Of a stretch of DNA of 64,000 bases, positions 1-10,534 are shown one piece after another. The notes below the pieces were generated by a model, which saw nothing but the letters and a program-made list of their open reading frames with translations, had not been told where the DNA came from and did no database searches. The translations under genes and the position numbers were made by a program. This DNA comes from Diospyros lotus (lineage: Eukaryota > Streptophyta > Magnoliopsida > Ericales > Ebenaceae), in NCBI RefSeq assembly GCF_014633365.1, contig NC_068341.1, positions 21,434,339 through 21,498,338 on the forward strand. The letters run 5' to 3'. Within the stretch, counting starts at the first letter, position 1. Every line of letters starts with the position of its first letter.

Positions 1-85
1 AAATCTTCTATCGAGTCCTGAGGCCGACGACATCCACGTGCATCCCACTCCTAGAAATTCTAATTGTTGTATTTTGGCAACAACA
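1..85 (+). mobile_element. 3' end of the 5' LTR of the gypsy element
   Basis: The sequence ends in CA at 84-85, four bases before a primer-binding-like site, which is the usual arrangement at the LTR/internal border. The rest of this LTR lies outside the window. No copy of this stretch is visible near the 3' LTR at 12015-12630, which fits a 3' LTR that lost its U5 end. Confidence 0.6.
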
Positions 86-88
86 ATT

Positions 89-106
89 TGGCGCCGTCTG
101 TGGGAA
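89..106 (+). other. Primer-binding site of the gypsy element
   Basis: TGGCGCCGTCTGTGGGAA starts with the TGG that pairs with the CCA end of a tRNA. The first nine bases fit the acceptor end of a plant tRNA-Asp-like molecule and the rest fits poorly, so the primer tRNA is not assigned with certainty. It lies three bases downstream of the LTR end. Confidence 0.65.
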
Positions 107-131
107 GTGAAACAAAAAGCACATTTACAAG

Positions 132-926
132 ATGCCGAGAGGAACAAAGTCAACTGGTTTAGCAAATCTGCCTAATGCAACCCGAAGGAACACTCGCTCC
201 CGAACAGGAGACCCTAGCCATGTGCTACCTGCTATACGGGGACTTTTGGAAGATCACTTAGATAATGAGACACGCTCGGGTAACATTCTAGGAACGTTGG
301 AAGGCCGCCAGACTATTGGATTGGGTGTTATAGAGCATTCAGAGCAAGGGGAGGTGCATGTTGTCGATATAGGAGGACAGGTGGGGAGGCAAGGGAGACA
401 AAACCCACCTATGATGCAGGCTAATCAAGAGCAGCACTCCCTGGGACAATCCTCAGTTCCAAGGAGGAACCCTACAGTAACTTTGGTACCACCAGAGCCT
501 TCAAGGGCAGCACCACCCACGGTTCTACTATCAGATTATGAACAACTATAGAAGAATTTTGAAGAGCTGAAGAACCAAAACAATGAACTCAAAACAAGTA
601 ATGAAGAGAGTATGAGAAAATTAAAGGGGATCACTGTCCTGTTACAGGAGTTGATGCCAGACATTCACATTCCCCAAGCAGGACAAACAGGCGTAGAAGG
701 ATATTGGAGATCCTTAGACAACCCCCCGAGGGCACCTCACCAAGGGATAAGAATCGGGACCCCCAGGTGTAATGATCAAGTTCCGTTAACAGAGAATCCA
801 GTGAGAATCCATGATATGAGGCCAGGGAAAGCTCCCATGTATGAAGAAACGACAGAAAACACCCACTCAAGGGCCCTTTGTGTTCCATCCCCTGGAAGGA
901 ATGAAGCGGTGAAAGAAAAAACTTAA
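132..926 (+). pseudogene. Gag N-terminal region, gypsy element (broken)
   Basis: An open stretch begins with MPRGTK 26 bp after the primer-binding site. One frame runs from 132 to a stop at 924-926, with an in-frame TAG at 549-551. The product is polar and low in recognisable domains, as is usual for the N-terminal part of Tat gag; the part around 552-640 is rich in E, N and K and could form a short coiled coil. A shift of frame is needed near 915-930 to reach the capsid-like part that follows. The ATG at 132 is the first in frame after the primer-binding site, which is why it is taken as the start. The opposite-strand open frame at 631-888 is regarded as a shadow. Confidence 0.65.
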
Positions 927-1950
927 GGCATCTGACGTCAAGCGCCTCATAGAAGAAGTATTAGAACAGAAACAAATTGGGACGACGCCAATAGAAGCAC
1001 CCGTGAAAGGATTCCCATTATCCGAAGAGCTTCAAAGACAGCCAGTACAATCAGGGTTCAGGCTACCACAACTCCCAGTGTATTCGGGGAATGAGGACCT
1101 CGAGAGGCATTTGCAACACTTCGTCACGATGGTTGTGCTACATGGGTGGAACGAGGTCACCAGATGCAAGGCTTTCCCTCTCTCACTGGCAGGACAGGCT
1201 CAACAGTGGTTCACTGAGCTACCCGCTGGGCATATCCGATCGTTTGAACAGTTGAAGAAAGAATTTTTGGAGGCATTCTCTGCTTACGTTCTGAAGAAGA
1301 AGAGTGCCATGTACTTGATGAGCTTGCAACAGAGGCCAAACGAGTCACTAAAACAGTACATTGAGAGGTTTAGGGCTGCCACACAAGAAGTAAGAGACCT
1401 CCCAGTAGGCCTTGCCGCATCCGCCTTGCTTAATGGAACCACTTACGCCCTGCTCAAAAGATCCCTAGCCAAAATCGAACCGAGCTCAATGACTGAGTTG
1501 TTTTCCCGAGCCGAGCAGTTTATTGTCCAAATGGAAATTTTGGAAGCATGGGAAGGTAAAAAAAGAGGAAGGTCGGGCGACGTTGGGCTAGAAAGATCAG
1601 TGAAGATACAGAGAAGAGAAGAGCCTCCCAAGATGTCATTCCGAAGCTTCACACCCCTCACTGAGCCAAGGGCCGCCGTCCTTTCCTCCATTGCTCATAC
1701 CGAGCTCATCAATTTTCTGCCGCACACCAACCAGCCAATGGGGAGGAACATGGACTCTTTTTGCAAATTTCATGAGTCCCCAGGGCATACTACAGAATAG
1801 TGCCGAGAACTACGAAATCAAATTGAGCAACTAATCAGAGAAGGGAAGTTAGATCGATTCATACTGGATAAACCCAAGAACCAGTAAGGCAAGAGGGAAG
1901 AATCCAGAAGAAACAATCAGGGAAGATCCACACGTTCGAGGGGGGACGCT
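927..1950 (+). pseudogene. Gag capsid region (Retrotrans_gag type), gypsy element (broken)
   Basis: The longest open part is 1003-1800 (265 residues). It shows the plant gag capsid pattern: a conserved LAGQAQQWFTELP block near residues 62-74, followed by FEQLKKEFLEAFSA and a QRPNESLKQYIERF block. The reading frame continues past a TAG at 1798-1800 into a degenerate C/H nucleic-acid-binding patch (CKFHESPGHTTE just before the stop, then C-R-E-L-R just after it), then past a TAA at 1885-1887 into an Arg/Glu-rich linker that leads to the protease. Capsid would assemble virus-like particles in the cytoplasm; this copy cannot make a full protein. ATG 1003 lies inside the domain's lead-in and is not the natural start. 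Confidence 0.8.
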
Positions 1951-2055
1951 CCAAATAGAAGAGAAAGCCAACCACCCCAACAAAGAGAGAGGGAAAGAAA
2001 CAACCCGAGGAAGGAGGAAGAAAGACCTGGTGGAGAAGATGGAAATGAACCCGTT

Positions 2056-2926
2056 ATGGAGAGGATACATGTAATTTCGGGAGGAGAGAACTTGGCAGGA
2101 GACTCCTCCTCCTTCAGAAAGGCATATGCGCGCCAGGCGTTACACGTTAATTCGGTAGAGAAGATCCAAGAAGACGAGGACCCCCTCATTTTTGCACCGG
2201 AAGACCAGGGAAGTGTGTCACTCCCCCATGATGACCCTTTAGTTATCTGTGCTATCATTGCCAAGCACCCGATTGAAAGAATACTGGTAGATAGCGGAAG
2301 CTCCGTGAACCTCTTATATTGGAATTGCTTTGAGAAGATGCACGTCGCCTATGATCGACTAAAAACAGTCGCTTTCCCCCTGTATATCTTCACGAGAGAG
2401 GCAGTACCGGTGGTCAGATTAATTCAATTGCCCGTTACGCTCGGAGACCACCCCAAGTGATCATTTTATGGTGGTCAGAACTTTCTCCTCAACCTACAAT
2501 GTGATATTGGGACGTTCCCTTATCAACGCTATGAGAGTTGCCATCTCTCCAGGGTATTTGTTGATGAAATTCCCCACTCCTCATGGGGTCGGACAAGTAA
2601 GGGGTAATCAGAAACAAGCTAGAGTATGTTATGTGAGCTCCACGCGGGGTGCAATGGAAAAAGGAAAAGCGTTGACTGAAGAGACCTTGTTGATTGGCGA
2701 GCAAACCCTCGAGGCCAACAAACCTCAGCCAGTAGAGCCGCTTAAAGCAATCCCTCTAAATCCTGGCAATGAAGGTCGGCAAGTACGCGTGGGAAGTCAA
2801 CTAACAAGTCAAGAGAAAGAAGAAATTATCAAATGTTTGTGCTCTTATGCAGACATATTCGCCTGGACACCAGCCGACATGCCTGGAATCAGCCCAGACA
2901 TTATGACCCATCGCCTGAATGTGTGA
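2056..2926 (+). pseudogene. Retropepsin-like aspartic protease region, gypsy element (broken)
   Basis: The catalytic motif is visible as LVDSGSSVNLLY, with the active Asp codon at 2290-2292. Further on, after a frame change near 2460, comes the conserved YNVILGRSLINAMR block that closes the fold. The part 2468-2926 then runs into the linker before the reverse transcriptase, with a TGA at 2924-2926 where related elements keep a residue. The enzyme would cut the Gag-Pol precursor inside the particle. The frameshift falls between the two halves of the protease, so no active enzyme is possible without recoding. Confidence 0.8.
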
Positions 2927-3916
2927 TCAGAAGTTCGGCCGGTCAAGCAGAAGAAAAGACACGTCGCCCCAGAAAGACTGAGACATATGGAGGAAGAAGT
3001 GGACAAGCTCCTGGAAGCAGGATTTATCAGGGAGGTTCAATACCCTGAATGGTTGGAAAATGTTGTAATGGTACCAAAGGCCTACGAAAAATGGCGGATG
3101 TGCATTGACTTTACCAATTTGAACAAGGCCTTCCCTAAAGATTCCTACCCGCTCCCCCGAATAGACAGGCTGGTTGATGACACCTCCGGGTATGATGTAT
3201 TGAGCTTCTTGGATGCGTTCTCAAGTTACCACCGGATCAGCATGTACCCGCCTGACGCGGAGAAAATGACTTTTATGACAGAAAAAGGGACGTACTGTTA
3301 CCAGGTAATGCCCTTCGGCTTAAAGAATGCGGGGGCCACATATCAGAGGATGGTCAACAAAATGTTCAAAGAATTATTAGGGGGGGTGATGGAGGCATAC
3401 GTGGATGACATGATAGTGAAGAGCAGGCAAGGTGAGTCTCATTCCAGTCAACTTGAGAAAGTCTTCGCGATATTTAGAAAGAATAACATGCGCCTGAACC
3501 CGGATAAATGTACGTTTGGAGTAAAGTCGGGAAAGTTTCTTGGATATATGATCACTCATAGAGGGATAGAGGCCAACCCTGAAAAAGTGCAAGCGGTAAT
3601 TGACATGCAGCCCCCATCATCTGTAAAAGAAGTTCAGAGATTGAACGGTCGATTGACGGCCTTGGGCAGATTCCTCTCCAAGCAAGTTGAGCGTAGCCTC
3701 CCTTTTTGCAAAGCTTTAAAGGGAGGTAAGAGTTTTCAGTGGACTCCTGAGTGCGAGAAAGCTTTCCAAGGGTTGAAAGCATATCTAAAGGAGATTCCTC
3801 TATTAACACGGCCGGAAGTCGGAGAAAAATTATGCCTATACCTTGGGATCAGCCATCAGGCGGTGAGTGTCGTTCTTGTCAGACAACTCGGCCAGATTGA
3901 CAGCCCGGTATATTAA
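2927..3916 (+). pseudogene. Reverse transcriptase, gypsy element (inactivated copy)
   Basis: The open part 2987-3916 (309 residues) contains the RT palm in order: WRMCIDFTNLNKAFPKDSYPLP at about 36-57, the first catalytic Asp in SFLDAFSSYH (residue 76), the MPFGLKNAGATYQ block (108-120), and YVDD at 138-141 (bases 3398-3409). A connection domain and the start of the first RNase H follow (LYLGISHQAVSVVL at about 284-297). In this first RNase H the usual acidic active-site residue is not seen, as expected for Tat elements where it is degenerate. A TAA at 3914-3916 breaks the frame, which resumes at once. Within the domain itself the RT core reads intact. Confidence 0.9.
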
Positions 3917-4609
3917 GTAAGCAAAGTGTTACAGGGGACCGAGGCGCGGTATCCCCACGCTGAAAGGGTGGCTTTGGCCTTGGTAATGGCAGCAAGAAAA
4001 CTAAGACCCTACTTTCAAGCCCACGCTGTAACAGTATTGACAGATCAACCATTAAGACAGATTCTACAGAGGCCAGAGTGTTCAGGAAGACTGACTAAGT
4101 GGGCAGTTGAGCTCAGCGAATACGATATCAGCTTCGAGCCTAGGAAGGCAATAAAAGGGCAAGTGTTGGCGAACTTCATAGTGGAGTGCACTCACTCACC
4201 TGCGGTAGAAAAACCTTGCTCAGAAGCATGGATGTTGTTTGTGGACGGGGCATCTAACGCTAAAGGAAGCGAGGCGGGAGTTGTATTAATCTCCCCCGAA
4301 AAAGAGATGTTAGAGTACTCCCTACGCTTCATCTTCCCTAGCTCGAACAATACAGCGGAATATGAAGCATTGTTAGCTAGAATGAAGTTGGCAGAAAAAT
4401 TGGAGGTGAAAAACTTGACGGCCCATAGTGACTCGCAATTAGTGGTACAATAGTTCCAAGGCACTTTTGAAGTAAGGGAACCACTATTGGCCCGTTATTT
4501 ACAGAAGGTGAAGGAACTCGCTCCTAGATTCGAACGCTTTGAACTGATACAGATCAATAGGTCTCTTAACCAACACGCTGATGCACTATCCAAATTGGCC
4601 TCCGCTTGA
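3917..4609 (+). pseudogene. RNase H remnant plus second (archaeal-type) RNase H, gypsy element
   Basis: The frame continues from the RT. The first part holds the end of the degenerate RNase H (ARYPHAERVALALVMAARKL and LTDQPLRQIL). The second part is a separate RNase H with its own catalytic set: Asp in FVDGAS (residue 107 of the 3926-4453 frame), Glu in NNTAEYEAL (145), Asp in HSDSQL (169), and a fourth Asp in NQHADALSKL downstream of a TAG at 4451-4453. A tandem second RNase H of this kind is the diagnostic trait of Tat elements. A TGA at 4607-4609 ends this segment. Confidence 0.85.
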
Positions 4610-6046
4610 GACACCTCCGAACGATTGATTCACATGGAGGTCCTACAACAACCGAGTGTGGAAACAAGTGAAGAAGGTGTTCATTGCGTTGATATAGTTG
4701 ACGATTGGAGAACGCCGATACTGAAATATCTGCTCAACCAGGAGCTTCCAGCGGCGCCCTCGGAAGCAAGAAAGTTGAAGACCAAGGCAACCCGCTTTAC
4801 AATCATCGGCTAAGAGCTGTATAAGAGAGGGTATTCAGTACCGTTACTCAAGTGCTTGGGGACACGGGAGGCAGATCAGGCCCTAGAAAAAGTTCACGAG
4901 GGAGACTGTGGTGAGCATCTCGGTGCCAGAGCGTTGGTTGGGAAAGTCCTATGAGTAGGTTTCTTTTGGCCCACCCTAAAACAAGACGCAGCCCGGAAAG
5001 TGCGGACATGTGATAAATGCCAAAAGCACGACCCTCTAACAGTACGACCCCCGTCATCTATCCAACCGATATTTCAGCTGTTGCCGTCTGCACAATGGGG
5101 GCTAGACATCTTGGGCCCGTTCCCTATGGCGTCAGCACAAAGGAAATTCTTGTTGGTGGCCACAGATTACTTCACAAAGTTGGTTGAAGCTGAACTGTTA
5201 GCAACAATAACTGAGAAAAAGGTAGAGGGGATGATATGGAAGGACATAATTTGCCACTTCGGAATACCCCGTATTCTCAACACGGATCATGGAACACAGT
5301 TTGATTTTGAAGCCTTCAGGACCTTTTGCAAAAGGTGGGGGATCAGTTTAAGGATGGCATCCGTGGCCTACCCACAGGCCAACGGACAGGCAGAGGCAAG
5401 CAATAAAACTATTCTCCACGGGTTGAAGACTCGACTGGAACGAGCTAAAGGCAGATGGGCCGATGAACTCCTTAGCGTTTTGTGGGCTTACCGCACCACC
5501 AGTTGCGTATCTACGGGGGAGACGCCATTCAGTTTGGTATATGGGATGAATGCCCTTATTCCAGTGGAAATCAACCTTGCCTCGCCTCGAGTTGTGGCTT
5601 TCAATGAAGAGAGAAATCCAGACAGTTTAAGGGAAAGCCTGGACCTGATAGATGAGTTGAGAGAGAAGGCAGTTGTGCAGTTAGTAGCATACCAGAGAAG
5701 AATCGCCAGCTATTATAATGCAAAAGTCCGACCTCGAATGTTCCAAGAAGGGGATTTGGTGCTCAGGAAAATGGTGATTACAACTGCCCACCGGGAGGAA
5801 GGAAAGCTCAGACCGAATTGGGAAGGGCCCTACAAAGTACAAAGAATGCTGGGGCCCAACACTTGTGTGCTGCAAACGTTGCAAGGAGAGATGATGAGCA
5901 AGACCTGGAATACCATGCACCTCAAGAGATACTTTACTGCCCAGACAATCGAGACCAGCGATAGAAGATTCGAGGCTGAAGACATGGAGATGCGTTCGTT
6001 GCAAGGGGCGCTACCTGGCTCCCCTGAGAACCGAAGTTCCTTTTAA
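4610..6046 (+). pseudogene. Integrase, gypsy element (inactivated copy)
   Basis: The segment starts with a linker and has stops at 4811-4813 and 4952-4954. An H2C2 zinc-binding part spans about 4890-5030 (VHEGDCGEH, then TCDKCQKH). The catalytic core in the open part 5000-6046 (348 residues) has D36 in GLDILG, D96 in NTDHGTQ and E132 in NGQAEAS; the spacing of the last two is the D-35-E pattern. A C-terminal GPF/Y-like module is seen as LRPNWEGPYKV. The stop at 4952 is TGA where relatives normally have Arg, compatible with CGA to TGA decay. No chromodomain is visible, as expected for Tat. Stop codon TAA is at 6044-6046. Confidence 0.88.
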
Positions 6047-7327
6047 TTTTCTTATGTAACAGTTCCCCTATAAATAAAAGAATATCCCCATGTATTCTCG
6101 TGGAGTAGGCAAAACTATAAGCCAAACCACGTAAGATCTCCTGTGTCTTTAGCATCTGAATGTATGGTTAAAAATGGTACAGGTATGACGCCCCCAGCAA
6201 AGGTCCCAAATGAGGTCAGGGTAACACGAGGAAAATCAGGCGCACATGACCACATGCCGGGCTAGGGTCCACAGATGATCCAACGCTTGTACCCGCAGAC
6301 TCATCCAGATCACTTGACTGAGTCCGGTGCTATGCATCTAAGCTAGACCCGACTCCTCAGACGATCTGGCGCCTAGGTCTCCCGGTAAAGTTTGGACACC
6401 TGGAAGGAACCCCAAACCGGATTGGTTATTGGCCCTAGATACGCTAAAGGTAGGCTGACTCTCTCGCTAGGGCAGAAGATGGTAAGACGATTGTAAGATG
6501 GAATAAAGGACACCCACGCCGCACAAAACCCAAGTTAGCCGATAAATATGAGGCGCCTGTGACCCCAGGTCGGATCAGGATCAACAGGGGTCGATGTCAA
6601 TGCTCGCAGACTCACCTAGATCTCTTGACTGAGTCCGGTGCTATGCATCTAAGCTAGACCCGACTCCTTAGACGATCTGGTGCCTAGGTCTCCCGGCAAA
6701 ACTCGGTCACCTGGGAAGAATCCCTAACCAAGCCACTGGCTAAACCTAGCCCCCCGAAAACATACAAGACCATGGAGCGGTGGTCATACGGGTAAAAGAG
6801 CTGATGTCAATGCTCGTAGACTCACCTAGATCTCTCGACTGAGTCCGGTGCTATGCATCTAAGCTAGACCCGACTCCTCAGACGATCTGGCGCCTAGGTC
6901 TCCCGGCTAAACTCGGTCACCTGGAAAAAATCCCTAACCAAGCTACTGACTAATCCAGCCCCCAGTCTGCATCAAAACAGAAAGCACGAGGACTGTTGCA
7001 AGTATCTCATAAACGCGTCGAAGGGGCGAAGCCTAGCTCGGATCTCCTGGAGTCGAAAGGCCTTAAAAACAAAACGAACTAGATTTCCAATCGAAGCTCG
7101 AAAAAGTATGAGTGCGCGAGTCATGTAACCAACAAGCAAGTAAAAATAGTACAATCGAATTGTATAATGTTGAAAATAAGACAAGTACAGGCGATATGTT
7201 AAATCGACTCCCAATATTTACGTTCACCCAAAACTGACAAAATAAGGTGCGACGACAAAAAGTAGGGAGTCAAAAATTCTAAGAAGAATGCCTTGAGAAA
7301 AAGCCAGCATTCGTTACAGGGCCTACA
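6047..7327. other. Non-coding spacer between pol and the antisense gene, with three direct repeats
   Basis: No credible coding frame is present. AATAAA-like signals near 6070-6080 could end the pol transcript. Three imperfect copies of a unit of about 150 bp lie at about 6284-6440, 6596-6757 and 6802-6964. They share GACTGAGTCCGGTGCTATGC starting at 6316, 6627 and 6837. Copies 2 and 3 are closer to each other than to copy 1. Tat-type elements often carry such variable repeats in this place. Confidence 0.75.
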
Positions 7328-8175
7328 CTAATCTTCAGCTGGAGGGCGACCCGTGTGGCCTGAACCTTCTCTTGAGAGCAAATGCGAGGAAGCATCAGCA
7401 GCAGTGTCCAGCCCCAGCTCTCTCTCGATCATTTGGGCGGTGTTACACGAACTAACACCTACTTCACCCTCCTCGAACTCCAAGATGTAAGGACTCCATG
7501 GACCCTGCAAGTTGCTGAGGTCATCCTCTAGCGCCTGTCTTATACATTCTTCAGGTCCTAAATCGTCCGACTCGTACTTCCTCCAGTCGGGAGGGGTGCC
7601 AGCAGACATAGCATTGTCAAAAGTTGCCTCCGAGAAGGAATCCCCCGGGCGCCTAGTCTCAATGAAGTTGCGACAGAGATAAAAGCCAAACTTCGAGAAG
7701 CAGTTGGCGTAACTATCCTTGCGACGAAAGCAATCCCTCAAAAGACGGTACTGCTTCACGACTTCCCTTGTAGCTTCGTCGATCTCTTGTTGCCTATTCT
7801 TGCGCATTCTTTCTACCTCTACTCAAGCATGGGTAGCCCGTTCCTCTGCGCAGGCCAAGTCCCTTTTCAGACGAGACACCTCCCTTTGGGCCTCCTCCAG
7901 AAAAGACAACTTCTCTTCGTATGCCTGGTTACGAGCCTCTAAAGCCTCTTCCCATTTACGAGCATTATCTTCGACTGCTTGGCGACTTATAGAGAGGTCA
8001 TGAAGTCGAGCCTCGAGGCTAGTCTTATCTGGCTCCAGATGGCAGATCGTCATGTTTAGGACCTGTTCGTCCTCTTTCCACTGGAAGGATTTTTGTGTTC
8101 AGTCGTAAATTTGTGCCTCCTGGCGAGCCAGTCGAGCACGATTCATAGCATTGGTCACCACGGCACCTTGAGCGC
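7328..8175 (-). pseudogene. Antisense gene, last exon: coiled-coil C-terminal region
   Basis: Read on the minus strand, one frame runs from about 8175 to a TAG at 7328-7330, broken by two stops (about 8100 and 7823-7825). The product is rich in A, E, R and L with heptad-like spacing over about 8053-7750 (for example LEEAQREVSRLKRDLACAEE), a likely coiled coil. It ends in an acidic, Gly/Ser-rich tail. The C-terminal coiled coil is common in plant proteins of the 'putative gypsy-type transposon' family. A splice acceptor fits just upstream: a pyrimidine-rich stretch ending in GCAAG at 8180-8176. The phase relative to the preceding exon is off by one base, so either a base has been lost or the splice sites differ. 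Confidence 0.65.
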
Positions 8176-8262
8176 CTTGCGAGAAAGGGCATGAGAGGAT
8201 AATGAGAGACGTATAAAAAGATAAGTCAAAAAAGACAAATACGAAAAGGTAAGGAAGCATAC
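8176..8262 (-). other. Probable 87-bp intron of the antisense gene
   Basis: On the minus strand a GT follows an open exon at 8262, and a pyrimidine-rich tract ends in AG at 8177-8176. The reading frame on both sides has coding character. The joined phase is off by one base in this decayed copy, so the exact sites are tentative. Confidence 0.4.
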
Positions 8263-8704
8263 AATCGCAAGATAGCGTTCAAACTCATCCATGTCCTGGG
8301 GAGAATTGCGAAAGTATCGATTTTCATCGCGAGAAAGGATGGAAGAATAGAGTAGGCGAGCCCCAACACCGGGCATATCAATAGTATCCATATCCAAAAC
8401 CCCAGGTTGCATGTCGAGCCGCTCCCCGCGAACCCAATAATTGGCATCTAATTGTATCGCCCCTTGGTGAGGGTCAGGTAGCGCGGGGAAGATTGGGGCC
8501 AATCCTCTCGAGGTTGACCCCTTCTCCATGTGCAAGGTCCGACGATCGCCACGTTGGGGATTGATCAAGGCACGACGATACAAACCTCGACCACTTGCAT
8601 GAACTGCATTGACGGCGGCTTGGTCAAATCGAGAAGTAACCTCGCCCTCAGGACCCGTTTCATCCCTAGCCGGCTCACACCCATGGTGAAAAGCCTCGCT
8701 CATG
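8263..8704 (-). pseudogene. Antisense gene, internal exon after the solo LTR
   Basis: The open minus-strand frame begins inside the nested solo LTR and becomes gene-derived at 8704. It encodes a polar linker and a region with RYFRNSPQDMDEFERYLA near its end. If the LTR and one 5-bp duplicate are removed, this frame joins exactly in phase with the frame ending at 10222, which shows the LTR landed inside this coding region. No catalytic motif is recognised. Confidence 0.6.
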
Positions 8705-8709
8705 GACGT
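8705..8709 (+). repeat. Left target-site duplicate of solo LTR (GACGT, imperfect)
   Basis: GACGT stands just before the TG start of the solo LTR; the right copy is GACAC at 10222-10226. Three of five bases agree and the two differences are transitions, so decay of a 5-bp duplication is plausible. The in-phase joining of the flanking antisense frame supports it. Confidence 0.5.
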
Positions 8710-8986
8710 TGATAAGTGTCTTTTATACACTTATTTTGGTCTATAAACTTAGCATTTATACATTCAATGAGCATGATTTCTACTTGATTTGGTTCTATAT
8801 ATGGTTATGTAGATGTGGAGCATGTGTTGAAGACAATAGGAGCACAAAGTGATGATAATGTCGCATTTTTGGAGCTAAAATGGCAGTAAAGGCAAGGTCA
8901 AAGGTCCATTCAGGGTCGAGGATGATGATGTCGCAAAGCGCCGGAAGAATGACGTCATTGGTGAAGTGTTGGAAATCAAAGAGAAA

Positions 8987-9234
8987 CGGCTCACAGTGCT
9001 GTCACGCAAAGCATTGTGTGGTAGGGTCGTGGTAAGAATTGTTTTCTGTGGCTCACGGCCTTATCGCGGAAAGCATTCCGTGATAAAGCCGTGGTTGAAG
9101 AAGTATTCTGTGGCTCACGACCTTACCGCGGAAAGCATTCTATGGTAAGCCCGTGATAAGATTTTCATTTTGTGGCTCACAACCTTACCGCGGAATGCAT
9201 TCCGTGGTAAGGCCCCGGTAAGGCTCTAAGCTTC
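8987..9234 (+). repeat. Four tandem 62-bp repeats inside the solo LTR
   Basis: Units start with GGCTCAC-type sequence at 8987, 9049, 9111 and 9173, giving an exact 62-bp period. Each unit contains an inverted repeat; the last, at 9183-9212, is a 30-bp near-perfect palindrome centred on TGCA with one mismatched pair. The block lies upstream of the TATA box at 9324, in the U3-like part. Confidence 0.85.
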
Positions 9235-9323
9235 GTAAAAAGGCCGTTTTGAGCCCGTTTTCTTTTAAATCAAGTGGAGATGGGCTCTCTCAAGGGGCAC
9301 GACTTTGAAGACCTAAAAAGCAT

Positions 9324-9331
9324 TATATAAA
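9324..9331 (+). promoter_or_regulatory. TATA box of the solo LTR
   Basis: TATATAAA lies about 620 bp into the LTR and downstream of the 62-bp repeat block. Its place is suitable for a U3/R border; activity is not shown by sequence. Confidence 0.5.
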
Positions 9332-10221
9332 GAAGGATTCTTGATAGATTGGGGAACTTTTGGAGGAGGAGAAGACGACAAGTCTAGGAAGAAGAGGGAG
9401 ATTTTCTTGAAGATCTTCGGTTTGGTTGTATTTTTTCCATTCTTTCTTCTCTCCAACATCATGAACTTTGTTTTTATTATTCTTTCATTGGTTGAAACTA
9501 TGCTAGGCTAAGTACTTTGTTGCTAGGGTGATTGATGAAACCTAGTTCAATGATGATTTAACTAAAAGTATTTGGGTTTTATTATATTCTTGTCTTTCGG
9601 GTTGATCGTTTGTTATGCACTAATTCCGTTTTGATGCTTGGCTGCCATTAGAACGTGTTTGTGATTTATATTGCTTTTGAGAGATTCAATATAGATTAGC
9701 ACTTGGTAATAAATGACGTAAGGTTCAATAATAGGTAAAGATACCGTTATGCCTTGTGAAATCTTATTTTGATGATCATTGTAGATAAATGCATGTTTGT
9801 ATATTTGCAAATTAATTAGAGATAATTAATCTCATATGTAAGCATAGATTCAATCGAAAATCGAGAGAGGCTTTTGATTAACTTAGGATCATTGATTTTT
9901 AGCTTCAAGCAAGAATTATAAAACCCGATCACTGAAAGATTAAATCAATTAAAGAACTACGGTGGATTCATAAACCCTAGTGCATTAGATTTCTACATTT
10001 AAAACCTAAAGAATTATTTTGTGTTTTCCATTTAGTGAGTTGGTTTTAGTTAATATAGAACTTCCATTGAGTATTATTTTGATTGTGTGTGACTTATTAA
10101 AGTTAATAGTGGTTAAAGTAGGGATTGAAAGCTAATCCTCGTGGGAACGATACTCTCTTCATCATTATATTACTTGTTACGATTTCGTTCACTTGCGGGA
10201 AAGAATACGCGAACAGCCGCA

Positions 10222-10534
10222 GACACATCCATCTCGAGCGGAGAAAAGGTAGGAACGCCAGGAGTAGGCTCTGCTGGCGAATCGTGGACTGGAGGGTCAT
10301 CGGCAAGCTGAAACATTGCAAAGTCCGCCTTTGCTTCTTGGTGGCAGCTCCTCTTCCTCTTTCGATGCCGGTGGCGCTGGGGAGCCTAGGTCTGCCCTAC
10401 CCCCTCGTTTTGTTCGGCGATGTGAGTGTCAAGAACAGGGGTCCCATCTTGAGGATCGAATGATGGAGGCGCTTCAGCCTGAGTTGCCCTGGGAGCAACC
10501 CGTTGATTAGCAGATCTCATTAAGTGGTGCATGG
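10222..10534 (-). pseudogene. Antisense gene, internal exon before the solo LTR, with basic patch
   Basis: On the minus strand this exon would start at 10534, right after a strong acceptor: a run of fifteen or so T followed by AG (10536-10535). It reads MHHLMRSANQR and on, with one TAG at 10386-10388, then the very basic stretch RHRHRKRKRS at about 10376-10347, which looks like a nuclear localisation signal, then an acidic/proline-rich linker to the LTR insertion point at 10222. The function of the protein family is unknown. Confidence 0.6.

Larger units (their letters stand above)
8710..10221 (+). mobile_element. Solo LTR nested in the antisense gene
   Basis: The 1512-bp piece starts TGATAAG and ends CCGCA, so it has TG...CA ends, and a 5-bp imperfect duplication flanks it. 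A TATATAAA box at 9324-9331 suggests plus-strand orientation. Its 3' part (CCTCGTGGGAACGATACTC followed by CACTTGCGGG) closely resembles the 3' part of the solo LTR at 28670-30236 read on the minus strand, so both belong to related families. It has no coding region; short open frames inside are not credible. The family lineage is not assigned. Confidence 0.8.

Noticed and set aside
5681..6155. Minus-strand open frames opposite the integrase end
   Set aside because: They are shadows of the strongly supported plus-strand integrase.
6047..7327. Second gag or env-like gene after integrase
   Set aside because: The only frames are short and the DNA is dominated by direct repeats; the 80-codon minus frame at 6972-7214 has no recognisable features.
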